A stretch of 64,000 nt of DNA from HGM11501 sp045123995 (GTDB lineage: Bacteria > Bacillota > Clostridia > CAKSNL01 > HGM11501), in the NCBI GenBank assembly GCA_045123995.1, contig JBGVKY010000023.1, forward strand, positions 1 through 64,000, in the 5' to 3' direction. Made by a program: the position numbers and the translations under genes. This document shows, one piece after another, positions 1 through 7,266 of this stretch (the first letter of the stretch is position 1; each line of letters opens with the position of its first letter). Below the pieces are notes generated by a model. It ran no database searches, was not told where the DNA came from, and worked only from the letters and a program-made list of their open reading frames with translations.

Positions 1-327
1 ATAGGTTTTATTTCTTTTAGTTTTTTCTTCCTCAAACCAAAAATTGTCATCCTTTTTCTTTCTGCCTGCCATGGATTTCCAGGTTTTATCCCCTACAACT
101 CCGTCGGGATAAAGACCGTTATCCTCCTGATACTTTATAACCGAGTTAAATGTGTTTATACCAAAAATCCCATCTTCGGAAAGCTTTCTTCCCAAGGCAT
201 CAGTATAACCCCATTCATTTAAGCTTTTTTGCATTTCCTTTATGGCGATTGGGTCTCCTGTATGTACGGATAATGTACTGCCCTTGTCTTTTAGTTCTTC
301 AAATTCAAATTCGTTATTTTTGTTCAT
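1..327 (-). CDS. Peptidoglycan-binding domain protein, C-terminus beyond window
   Basis: This is the first 109 codons of a minus-strand gene that runs off the left edge. It starts at ATG 327 behind a clear AAGGTGG ribosome site. After about 20 acidic N-terminal residues there is a peptidoglycan_binding_1 repeat: a helix with KEMQKSLNEWGY, then DGIFGINTF, a second helix with VIKYQEDNGLYPDG, and VVGDKTW. That pattern is typical of the three-helix cell-wall-binding fold. No signal peptide is visible in the N-terminus, so the protein may be cytoplasmic, phage-type or exported another way. Whether a catalytic domain such as an amidase follows cannot be seen. A near-consensus promoter lies just upstream. 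Confidence 0.75.
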   Translation of the reverse strand, partial: MNKNNEFEFEELKDKGSTLSVHTGDPIAIKEMQKSLNEWGYTDALGRKLSEDGIFGINTFNSVIKYQEDNGLYPDGVVGDKTWKSMAGRKKKDDNFWFEEEKTKRNKTY

Positions 328-360
328 TATACCACCTTTTCTTTTTTATTGCAATTATTT

Positions 361-372
361 TTACTCGAGTAA
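361..372. promoter_or_regulatory. 12-bp perfect palindrome, candidate operator
   Basis: TTACTCGAGTAA is a perfect palindrome placed about 7-18 nt downstream of the predicted transcription start of the peptidoglycan-binding gene. That is where a repressor could block the polymerase. No regulator for it is identifiable in the window. Confidence 0.35.
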
Positions 373-385
373 CATTGCAGGTTAT

Positions 386-414
386 ATTATAACATATAAA
401 GTTAAATATGTCAA
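386..414 (-). promoter_or_regulatory. SigA-type promoter of the peptidoglycan-binding gene
   Basis: Read on the minus strand, a consensus TTGACA and a consensus TATAAT are separated by 17 nt. The start codon lies about 50 nt further on. Confidence 0.8.
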
Positions 415-467
415 GCGTTTTTTGCTTTTTATCCAAAATATTAACCCGAAAAGTAAAACTAAATACA

Positions 468-503
468 AAAAAGACAGCCATACTTTCGTATGGCTGTCTT
501 TTT
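468..503 (-). terminator. Rho-independent terminator after apbE
   Basis: A 16-bp perfect stem (AAGACAGCCATAC core, TTTC loop) is flanked by A and T tracts on the two sides, so it could work in both directions. It lies 44 nt past the apbE stop codon. Confidence 0.85.
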
Positions 504-546
504 ACATCGCCTTAAGCTAAAATGCATTTTCCCCGTGTAAACGATC

Positions 547-1488
547 TTAATCCTCCGCTTTTTTTATGATTTCAACCTTATATTTTTCATCAATATCAAA
601 AACCTTTCCTTCTAATCCCTCTGATATTAAAAGGCGGTCGTCATCAGTTATAATCAAAAACTCAAATTCCTCTTTTTTATAGAGCTTTTTAGCCTCATCT
701 TCCCCCATTACATAAAGGGCTGTGGAAAAGGCATCCGAGATGGTTCCTTTATCAGATATAACTGTCACGCTCTTAAGTCCCGATTCTGCAGGATGGCCTG
801 TTTTAGGATTCATTATATGAGAATATATCTTACCTTTTTCTGTAAAATTTCTTTCATAGCCCCCGGATGTGGAAATGACACAGTTTTTCGCTTTTATATA
901 CGCTGAAAAGCCCTCGTTATCAGGGGATTTTACAGCTACATTTTTTTCGTCTCCACCATTAAACAAAACCGTTCCCCCAAGGCTTACTACCGCTTCGGGG
1001 ATTTTTTTATCTTCCAGAATTTCTTTTATTCTGTCTGCTCCGTAACCCTTAAGGTATGCTCCCAAATCAATTTCTTCGCCCTTTTTTAAAAGGGCGTTTT
1101 TTATTTCCTCTTCCCCGGGAACACGGAAAGTTTCCCCGGTAAATCCCCAAAGCTTTGTAACGGGATAAATCCCGATATCAAAAGCTCCGTTTGTAGCCAC
1201 TTTCAACTTGTCACACTCTTTTATTATTAAAGAAAGCTCTTCATCCGCCGCTTTTCCTTTGTTGTAAAGACTTAAGACTCCGTTTTTGTTAACGGAAAAT
1301 TTATCTTCCAATCTCTCAAGCTCTTTTTCAATAAGCTCAAGAGCATTCTTTCTTCCCGCCCCTTTTACTTCAATAGAAATAACCGTATCCATCAAGAATA
1401 AATCTCTCTTTTCCACTCCGTCAAAAACCGAAAGCAGCAAGCAAGAAAAAATCAGAATCAATACCAAAACCAAAACTGTCTTATTCAA
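547..1488 (-). CDS. apbE: FAD:protein FMN transferase ApbE
   Basis: ApbE enzymes move FMN from FAD onto a Thr of target flavoproteins, notably the Rnf and Nqr subunits, on the outer face of the membrane. The 313-residue product starts with a hydrophobic export segment (about residues 3-20), with no obvious lipobox Cys. Family motifs follow in order: FLMDTVISIEV near residue 31, IDLGAYLKGYGADRI in the middle, AVVSLGG, the HIMNPKTGHPA metal/FAD site, and SDAFSTALYVMGED near the C-terminus. The start is a TTG (1486-1488) with AAGGGG upstream. The gene is monocistronic, with its own promoter and terminator. The window also encodes RnfD and RnfG, both carrying the flavinylation motif, so they are probable substrates. 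Confidence 0.93.
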   Translation of the reverse strand: MNKTVLVLVLILIFSCLLLSVFDGVEKRDLFLMDTVISIEVKGAGRKNALELIEKELERLEDKFSVNKNGVLSLYNKGKAADEELSLIIKECDKLKVATNGAFDIGIYPVTKLWGFTGETFRVPGEEEIKNALLKKGEEIDLGAYLKGYGADRIKEILEDKKIPEAVVSLGGTVLFNGGDEKNVAVKSPDNEGFSAYIKAKNCVISTSGGYERNFTEKGKIYSHIMNPKTGHPAESGLKSVTVISDKGTISDAFSTALYVMGEDEAKKLYKKEEFEFLIITDDDRLLISEGLEGKVFDIDEKYKVEIIKKAED

Positions 1489-1519
1489 AATATATTCCCC
1501 TTTTTATAAACATAGCTTA

Positions 1520-1548
1520 ATTCTATCAAAAAAAATATTTAGTGTCAA
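1520..1548 (-). promoter_or_regulatory. SigA-type promoter of apbE
   Basis: On the minus strand TTGACA and TAGAAT are separated by 17 nt, ending 32 nt before the TTG start of apbE. Confidence 0.75.
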
Positions 1549-1573
1549 GGCAAAGATAAATCATAAACTTCTT

Positions 1574-1590
1574 TATTTTATCATAAAATA
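1574..1590. promoter_or_regulatory. 17-bp palindrome upstream of the glycogen operon
   Basis: TATTTTATCATAAAATA is an 8+1+8 perfect inverted repeat. It sits between a poor -35-like TTTATT (1572) and a TATATA (1594) that could serve the glg operon. It may be an operator, but AT-rich palindromes arise easily, so the call is tentative. Confidence 0.3.
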
Positions 1591-1621
1591 TATTATATAA
1601 AAAAGCAAAAGAGGTGGTTTT

Positions 1622-3499
1622 TTGAGTAATTCAAAAATCATAGACAAAGAAACTTTCTTTTCATTGTTCAGCCAAGGAAAAGCTCATTTCGCAGGGGATT
1701 TTTTAGGCTGCCATAAACTAAAAAGCAAAGGTCACATTTTCAGAGTGTGGGCACCCTCTGCAAAATCCGTGAGAATTTTAGGAGACTTTAATTCCTGGGA
1801 TAAAAAAACCTCTCCCATGAAAAAAATAGGCTTCGGAATTTTCGAAGGAACAGTAGAAAATTCCAAAAACTTCGACTGTTACAAGTACATGATAGAAAAA
1901 GAGGACGGCTCTTTTTCCCTTAAAAGCGACCCTTATGCACTGCATTTTTCCACACGCCCCGAAAACGCTTCCAAGGTATATGACTTTCCCGATTTTTTAT
2001 GGACGGACAAGGATTATATTAAAAACGCCAAAAAAAAGAATTCCCTTTCATCCCCAATTAACATATTGGAGGTTCATATAGGCTCTTTTAAAAAGTTTTC
2101 CGACGGAAACTTTTTTTCATACCGACTTTTTGCAGATGAAATAACAGAATATGCAAAAAAATTAAATTACACCCATATAGAGCTTATGCCTGTCACCGAA
2201 TATCCTTTTGACCCTTCATGGGGTTATCAGGTAACGGGATATTTTGCCCCCACCTCAAGATACGGAACTCCGGAGGATTTCTGCTATCTCATAAATAAAT
2301 GCCATTCCGAGGGCATCGGGGTTATCATAGATTTTGTAGGCTCCCATTTCCCAAAAGATGAGTGCGGTCTTTATGAATTTGACGGAACTGCCTGCTATGA
2401 ATATTCTGACCCCTTAAAAAACGAGCATAAAGAATGGGACACAAGAATTTTCGATTTTGGCAAGGGTGAAGTGCGCTCTTTTTTAATTTCCGCTGTTATT
2501 TTCTTTCTGGACAAGTTTCATGTTGACGGCATAAGGTTTGATGCGGTTTCTTCTATGTTGTATTTAGACTATGGAAAAGAGTCCTTTCGTCCCAATAAAT
2601 ACGGAGGCAAAGAAAATTTAGAAGCCATTGAATTTTTAAAAGAACTTAATAAAAGTGCCTTCGCCTTTAATCCCGATATCCTTATGATTGCCGAGGAATC
2701 CACCGCTTTCCCCATGGTTTCTCATCCTACCTACCTGGGCGGACTGGGTTTTAACTTAAAGTGGAATATGGGCTGGATGCACGATACCCTAAATTATTTT
2801 AAGTCAGACCCCTTATTCAGAGGAGGAAATCACAATGCTTTAACCTTTTCTTTAACCTACGCTTTTTTTGAAAATTTCGTTCTCCCCTTTTCACATGATG
2901 AGGTGGTATACGGAAAAAGCTCACTTATAGGTAAAATGCCGGGAAGTTACGAAGATAAATTCAGCAACTTAAGAGCTCTTTACTGTTATATGATTGGTCA
3001 TCCAGGTAAAAAGCTGAGCTTTATGGGAAATGAATTTGCCCAGTTTTCCGAGTGGGATTTCAAAAAAGAGCTGGACTGGTTTTTACTATCTTATCCCATG
3101 CACAAAAAGTTTCACCGCTTTATTAAAGACCTTAATAAATTATATAAAGAAGAAAAAGCTCTTTATGAAAATGATTTTGACTGGGATGGCTTTAAGTGGA
3201 TAAGCTTAGATGACAAAGACCTTAATATAATTGCTTTTTTAAGAACATCAAAGGACGGGGAGTCCATTTTATGCGTATGTAATTTCTGTCCCGTAACAAG
3301 AAAAAATTATACTCTGGGGTTTCATGAAGGCTCATATCTGACCCCAATTTTTTCATCGGATTATAAAAAATACGGAGGCTCGGGAGTAAAGCTTTCCACC
3401 GTTACAGTCAAGGAAAAATCCTTTGGCGCGTTCCCCCTCTCTGCCAAAATCACACTTCCCGGTCTTTCCGTGACCTTTTATAAAGTAATAAAGAATTAA
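1622..3499 (+). CDS. glgB: 1,4-alpha-glucan branching enzyme
   Basis: GlgB cuts alpha-1,4 chains of glycogen and reattaches them as alpha-1,6 branches in the cytoplasm. The 625-residue product has the usual order: a CBM48 domain (FRVWAPSAKSVRILGDFNSW, about residues 35-60), then a GH13 barrel. Barrel motifs are IELMPVTEYPFDPSWGYQVTGY, the nucleophile region GIRFDAVSSM (Asp about 307), the acid/base Glu in MIAEESTA (about 358) and the third acid in PFSHDE (about 427). The C-terminal beta domain ends in VTFYKV. The start is TTG 1622 behind GAGGTGG. It is the first gene of a six-gene operon, 12 nt before glgC. Confidence 0.96.
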   Translation: MSNSKIIDKETFFSLFSQGKAHFAGDFLGCHKLKSKGHIFRVWAPSAKSVRILGDFNSWDKKTSPMKKIGFGIFEGTVENSKNFDCYKYMIEKEDGSFSLKSDPYALHFSTRPENASKVYDFPDFLWTDKDYIKNAKKKNSLSSPINILEVHIGSFKKFSDGNFFSYRLFADEITEYAKKLNYTHIELMPVTEYPFDPSWGYQVTGYFAPTSRYGTPEDFCYLINKCHSEGIGVIIDFVGSHFPKDECGLYEFDGTACYEYSDPLKNEHKEWDTRIFDFGKGEVRSFLISAVIFFLDKFHVDGIRFDAVSSMLYLDYGKESFRPNKYGGKENLEAIEFLKELNKSAFAFNPDILMIAEESTAFPMVSHPTYLGGLGFNLKWNMGWMHDTLNYFKSDPLFRGGNHNALTFSLTYAFFENFVLPFSHDEVVYGKSSLIGKMPGSYEDKFSNLRALYCYMIGHPGKKLSFMGNEFAQFSEWDFKKELDWFLLSYPMHKKFHRFIKDLNKLYKEEKALYENDFDWDGFKWISLDDKDLNIIAFLRTSKDGESILCVCNFCPVTRKNYTLGFHEGSYLTPIFSSDYKKYGGSGVKLSTVTVKEKSFGAFPLSAKITLPGLSVTFYKVIKN

Positions 3500-3511
3500 A
3501 GGAGGCTTTTT

Positions 3512-4702
3512 ATGTATTTAAAAACCAAAGAGTGTGTTGCCATTCTTTTAGCTGGAGGACAGGGCAGCAGACTTAAAGTCCTTACGGAGGAAACTGCAAA
3601 GCCTGCAGTTCCTTTCGGCGGAAAGTACAGAATAATAGACTTTCCCTTATCTAACTGCGTAAATTCAGGTATTGATACCGTGGGTATATTAACCCAGTAT
3701 CAACCTTTAGAGCTCAATGAATATATCGGCACAGGAAGTCCCTGGGGCTTAAACCGTAATGTAGGTGGAGCCCACATTCTCCCTCCCTATTCAAAAAGCA
3801 AAAAGTCAGAATGGTATAAAGGAACCGCCAATGCGGTTTTTCAGAACTTAACCTTCATAAACAGATATAACCCTGACTATGTTCTTATTTTATCTGGTGA
3901 CCACATATATAAAATGGATTATTCTTTAATGCTTAACTTTCATAAGGAAAAAAATGCCGAGTGTACCATTGCCGTTTTAGAGGTCCCCATGGAAGAAGCT
4001 TCAAGGTTTGGTATATTAAGTTCAAATCCCGACGGCTCAATCTATGAATTCTCAGAAAAACCGAAAAAACCAAAAAGCAACAAAGCCTCTATGGGCATTT
4101 ATATTTTTAACCGAAAGCTTTTATCCAATTATCTTACGGAAGATGATGAAGATGAAACCTCTTCCCACGATTTCGGCAAGGATATAATTCCAAAGCTCCT
4201 TAAAGATAAAAAAAGACTTTTCTCTTATGATTTCAAAGGCTACTGGAAAGATGTAGGCACATTGGAAAGTCTTCACCAAGCTAACATGGATTTACTTGAT
4301 GATAAAAGCGGACTTAACTTAAAGGATTCAAAATTCAGGATATATGCAAGAAACTATGCCAAGCCCTCAAGCTATATAGGTTCTTTTGCCGAAATCGAAA
4401 ATTCTTATATAGCAGAAGGCTGCAGTATAAAAGGCTGTGTAAAAAACTCCATAGTATCAACAGGCTGCTGTGTGGAAGAAGGGGCATTGGTTGAAGACAG
4501 TGTAATTATGCCAAACACTTATATAGGGCAGTCATCAAAAGTTACTTCTGCCATTTTAGGAGAAAATGTATTCCTCGAAAAAAATGTCCGTGTAGGTGAC
4601 CGCAGTGAGTTTTATTCCAAAGAAGATTGGGGCATTTCCGTTATCGGCAAAGGAAATACTATAAAACAAAATTCCGTCATCCGACCAAAAGAAATTATAT
4701 AA
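3512..4702 (+). CDS. glgC: Glucose-1-phosphate adenylyltransferase, catalytic subunit
   Basis: GlgC makes ADP-glucose from ATP and glucose-1-phosphate, the committed step of glycogen synthesis. The 396-residue protein keeps the nucleotide-binding loop LLAGGQGSRL and the AKPAVPFGGKYRIIDFPLSNC block near the N-terminus, the VLILSGDHIYKMDY catalytic Asp region (about residue 130), and EFSEKPKKPKS. The C-terminal third is a left-handed beta-helix of hexapeptide repeats. A strong AAAGGAGG site precedes ATG 3512. GlgD, its regulatory partner, is directly downstream. Confidence 0.96.
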   Translation: MYLKTKECVAILLAGGQGSRLKVLTEETAKPAVPFGGKYRIIDFPLSNCVNSGIDTVGILTQYQPLELNEYIGTGSPWGLNRNVGGAHILPPYSKSKKSEWYKGTANAVFQNLTFINRYNPDYVLILSGDHIYKMDYSLMLNFHKEKNAECTIAVLEVPMEEASRFGILSSNPDGSIYEFSEKPKKPKSNKASMGIYIFNRKLLSNYLTEDDEDETSSHDFGKDIIPKLLKDKKRLFSYDFKGYWKDVGTLESLHQANMDLLDDKSGLNLKDSKFRIYARNYAKPSSYIGSFAEIENSYIAEGCSIKGCVKNSIVSTGCCVEEGALVEDSVIMPNTYIGQSSKVTSAILGENVFLEKNVRVGDRSEFYSKEDWGISVIGKGNTIKQNSVIRPKEII

Positions 4703-4715
4703 AGGAGTGTTTTTT

Positions 4716-5834
4716 ATGAATATGGCAGGCATAATATTTTCAAATCTTTTTGACGAAAACTTCGGCCTTTTAACCAAAAACCGTACTGTTGCCTCCATTC
4801 CTTTCGGAGGAAGATACCGACTTATAGATTTTATACTTTCCAATATGTCAAATTCCTCCGTTAACAATATAGGAATAATAACAAAATACAATTACAATTC
4901 GCTGATGGACCATTTAGGATCCTTTTCCTCCTGGGATTTAAATAGAAAAAACGGCGGAATTTATTTAATTCCGCCCTTTTCCATGGGACGCATGAAAGTT
5001 TATCATGGCAAAATTGAAGCACTTTTTTCAGCTCTTCCCTACTTAGAGAAAGCAGGCAGGGATTACGTACTTTTAGCAGACAGTACAGTGGTCTGCAACA
5101 TAGATTTTGAAAAAGCTTTAGCCTCTCACAAAAAGTCAGGAAAGGATTTGACCATAATCGCAAATAATGTTCCCGTTAACGAATCTTTCCACTATCCCCT
5201 TTTAATAGAAACAGAAAATAAGAAGGTTAAACATCTTTATCTTGACTATCCGAAAAGCCAAGAAAACGCTTTAGCCTCTATGGACATTTATATAATGGAT
5301 AAAGAAAAGCTTTGCAAAGCCATATACGATTCGGCTTCAAAGGGGCTTCATCATCTGGAAAGAGATTTTTTCCTGCCCATGTTTAACTCCGGAAAACTAT
5401 CCATAAATGTATATGAATTCAAGGGCAGAGTTTTAAGAAATCACAGCATAAAAGATTATTTCAAAAATAACTTTGATTTAATTTCAGATGAATCTTTAAG
5501 GGATGATATATTTTCTCAGGAAAGACCTATCTATACAAAAGTCAGAGACGAAGTTCCTACTTTTTACGAAAAAGGTTCATCCGTATCGGACTGCATTGTT
5601 GCAGACGGCTCCAAAATATCAGGGCATCTGGAAAATTCCGTAATCTTCCGTGATGTAAAAATTAAAAAAGGTGCCTTTATAAAAAATTCTATAATAATGC
5701 AAGGAAGTATCATAGAAGAAGACTGCTTTATCGAAAATACCATTGTGGATAAAGATGTAACCATAAGTAAAGGTACCCGACTTGAAGGGGCAAAAAACGC
5801 TCCTTTAATACTGGAAAAAGGTGAAAGAATATGA
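4716..5834 (+). CDS. glgD: Glucose-1-phosphate adenylyltransferase, GlgD subunit
   Basis: GlgD is the non-catalytic paralogue of GlgC found in Bacillota; it forms a hetero-oligomer with GlgC and raises its activity. The 372-residue product keeps the fold (SIPFGGRYRLIDFILSNMSNS, hexapeptide repeats at the C-terminus). The glycine-rich ATP loop is degraded to MAGIIFSNLFDENFG, and the catalytic GDH signature is replaced by LLADSTVV. I placed the start at ATG 4716. An in-frame GTG at 4707 overlaps the AAAGGAG ribosome site and cannot be used efficiently. Its stop overlaps the glgA start (ATGA at 5831), so the two are translationally coupled. Confidence 0.94.
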   Translation: MNMAGIIFSNLFDENFGLLTKNRTVASIPFGGRYRLIDFILSNMSNSSVNNIGIITKYNYNSLMDHLGSFSSWDLNRKNGGIYLIPPFSMGRMKVYHGKIEALFSALPYLEKAGRDYVLLADSTVVCNIDFEKALASHKKSGKDLTIIANNVPVNESFHYPLLIETENKKVKHLYLDYPKSQENALASMDIYIMDKEKLCKAIYDSASKGLHHLERDFFLPMFNSGKLSINVYEFKGRVLRNHSIKDYFKNNFDLISDESLRDDIFSQERPIYTKVRDEVPTFYEKGSSVSDCIVADGSKISGHLENSVIFRDVKIKKGAFIKNSIIMQGSIIEEDCFIENTIVDKDVTISKGTRLEGAKNAPLILEKGERI

Positions 5835-7252
5835 AAATTTTATTTGCAGCATCTGAATGTGCACCCTTTTCGAAATCAGGAGGCCTCGGAGATGTTTTAG
5901 AGGCACTTCCTAAGGCTCTTGCCAAAAATAAGGAAAACGAAATTTCCGTTGTTATACCTTTTTATAAATCACTTAAATCCGACCCTTCGTTTAATCCCGA
6001 ATTTATAAAAAGCTTCTATTTTTATCTTTCCTGGCGAAATGTTTATGCAGGAATATTTAAGCTCAGAAAGAACAATGTGACCTATTTTTTTATTGACAAC
6101 GAATATTACTTTAACCGTGACGGCTCATATTACGGACACTTTGATGACGGGGAGAGATTCGCCTTTTTTTCAAAAGCTGTTTTAGAGTTTTTATCAGAGA
6201 TAGATTATTTTCCCGATATAATTCATTTAAATGACTGGCAAACGGCTCCCGTTTCATTTTTTTACAGAGCCTTTTTTGAAAAAATCCAAGCTTATTCCCG
6301 CATCAAAACCGTTTTTACAATTCATAATATTGAATATCAGGGGAAAATGCCCTTTGAATTTATGGACTCCTGCCTGGGTCTTCCTTATAACTACAAAGAT
6401 ATATTAACCTTCGGGGACTGTCTCAATTTTCTAAAGGGAGCTGTTATCTTATCAGATGCCGTTACCACGGTATCTGAAACCTACGCCCATGAAATAAAAT
6501 TCCCTTACTTTTCTCATGGACTTGATTCTGTTTTGTCGGAAAACGGCTATAAACTAAGGGGAATTACCAATGGCATAAATCAGGAGGCATTCTCCCCTTC
6601 AAAAGACAAGTCACTTATTAAAACCTTTTCTTATAAAAATCCCGATGGCAAATCTTTATGCAAAGAAAGTCTTCAGAAGGAATTAAATCTCGAAATAAAT
6701 TCGGATATACCCATTTTATCCATGGTTACAAGACTTGTCCCACACAAGGGACTTGACCTTTTATTAAGAGTGTTTGACGAAATAATGGATCTTGGTATTG
6801 AATTTATAATCTTAGGAACGGGAGATAAAAAATACGAGGACTTTTTTCTTTCAAAGGCAAAAGATTACGGTGGGCGTTTTTCTGTAAACTTAACCTTTGA
6901 TGATGCCCTTTCAAGGCGCATATACGGGGGCAGCGACCTTTATTTGATGCCCTCTAAATCTGAGCCCTGCGGGCTTTCTCAGATGATTGCCATGAGATAC
7001 GGTGCCATTCCCATTGTAAGGGAAACAGGCGGACTTTATGACACGGTAAAGCCACTTTATGAAAAAGGAGGTCAGGGCTTTACCTTTAAGACTTTTAATG
7101 CCCATGATATGCTTGATGCCATTAAAAGAGCAAGAGATTTTTTCTATGATAAAGATAAATATCTCCCCCACTTAAAAAAACTGATGGCTTCTGATTTTTC
7201 ATGGAAAAATCCGGCATCAGAATACGAAAAATTATATAATTCGCTTTTATAA
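5831..7252 (+). CDS. glgA: Glycogen synthase (ADP-glucose type)
   Basis: GlgA, a GT5 glycosyltransferase, adds glucose from ADP-glucose to growing alpha-1,4 chains. The 473-residue product starts with MKILFAASECAPFSKSGGLGDV, in which the ADP-glucose loop is KSGG instead of the common KTGG. Further motifs are IIHLNDWQTAPVSFF, TIHNIEYQGKMP, GITNGIN, the VTRLVPHKG start of the C-terminal Rossmann domain, and the E-x7-E type catalytic block SKSEPCGLSQMIAMRYGAIPIV. Length is normal for the family. It overlaps glgD by 4 nt and ends 14 nt before glgP. Confidence 0.96.
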   Translation: MKILFAASECAPFSKSGGLGDVLEALPKALAKNKENEISVVIPFYKSLKSDPSFNPEFIKSFYFYLSWRNVYAGIFKLRKNNVTYFFIDNEYYFNRDGSYYGHFDDGERFAFFSKAVLEFLSEIDYFPDIIHLNDWQTAPVSFFYRAFFEKIQAYSRIKTVFTIHNIEYQGKMPFEFMDSCLGLPYNYKDILTFGDCLNFLKGAVILSDAVTTVSETYAHEIKFPYFSHGLDSVLSENGYKLRGITNGINQEAFSPSKDKSLIKTFSYKNPDGKSLCKESLQKELNLEINSDIPILSMVTRLVPHKGLDLLLRVFDEIMDLGIEFIILGTGDKKYEDFFLSKAKDYGGRFSVNLTFDDALSRRIYGGSDLYLMPSKSEPCGLSQMIAMRYGAIPIVRETGGLYDTVKPLYEKGGQGFTFKTFNAHDMLDAIKRARDFFYDKDKYLPHLKKLMASDFSWKNPASEYEKLYNSLL

Positions 7253-7266
7253 AAGGATGGTTAAAA

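Noticed and set aside
150..520. Two overlapping + strand ORFs of 80 and 92 codons
   Set aside because: They are antisense to or upstream of the peptidoglycan-binding gene, lack ribosome sites, and one runs through the apbE terminator.
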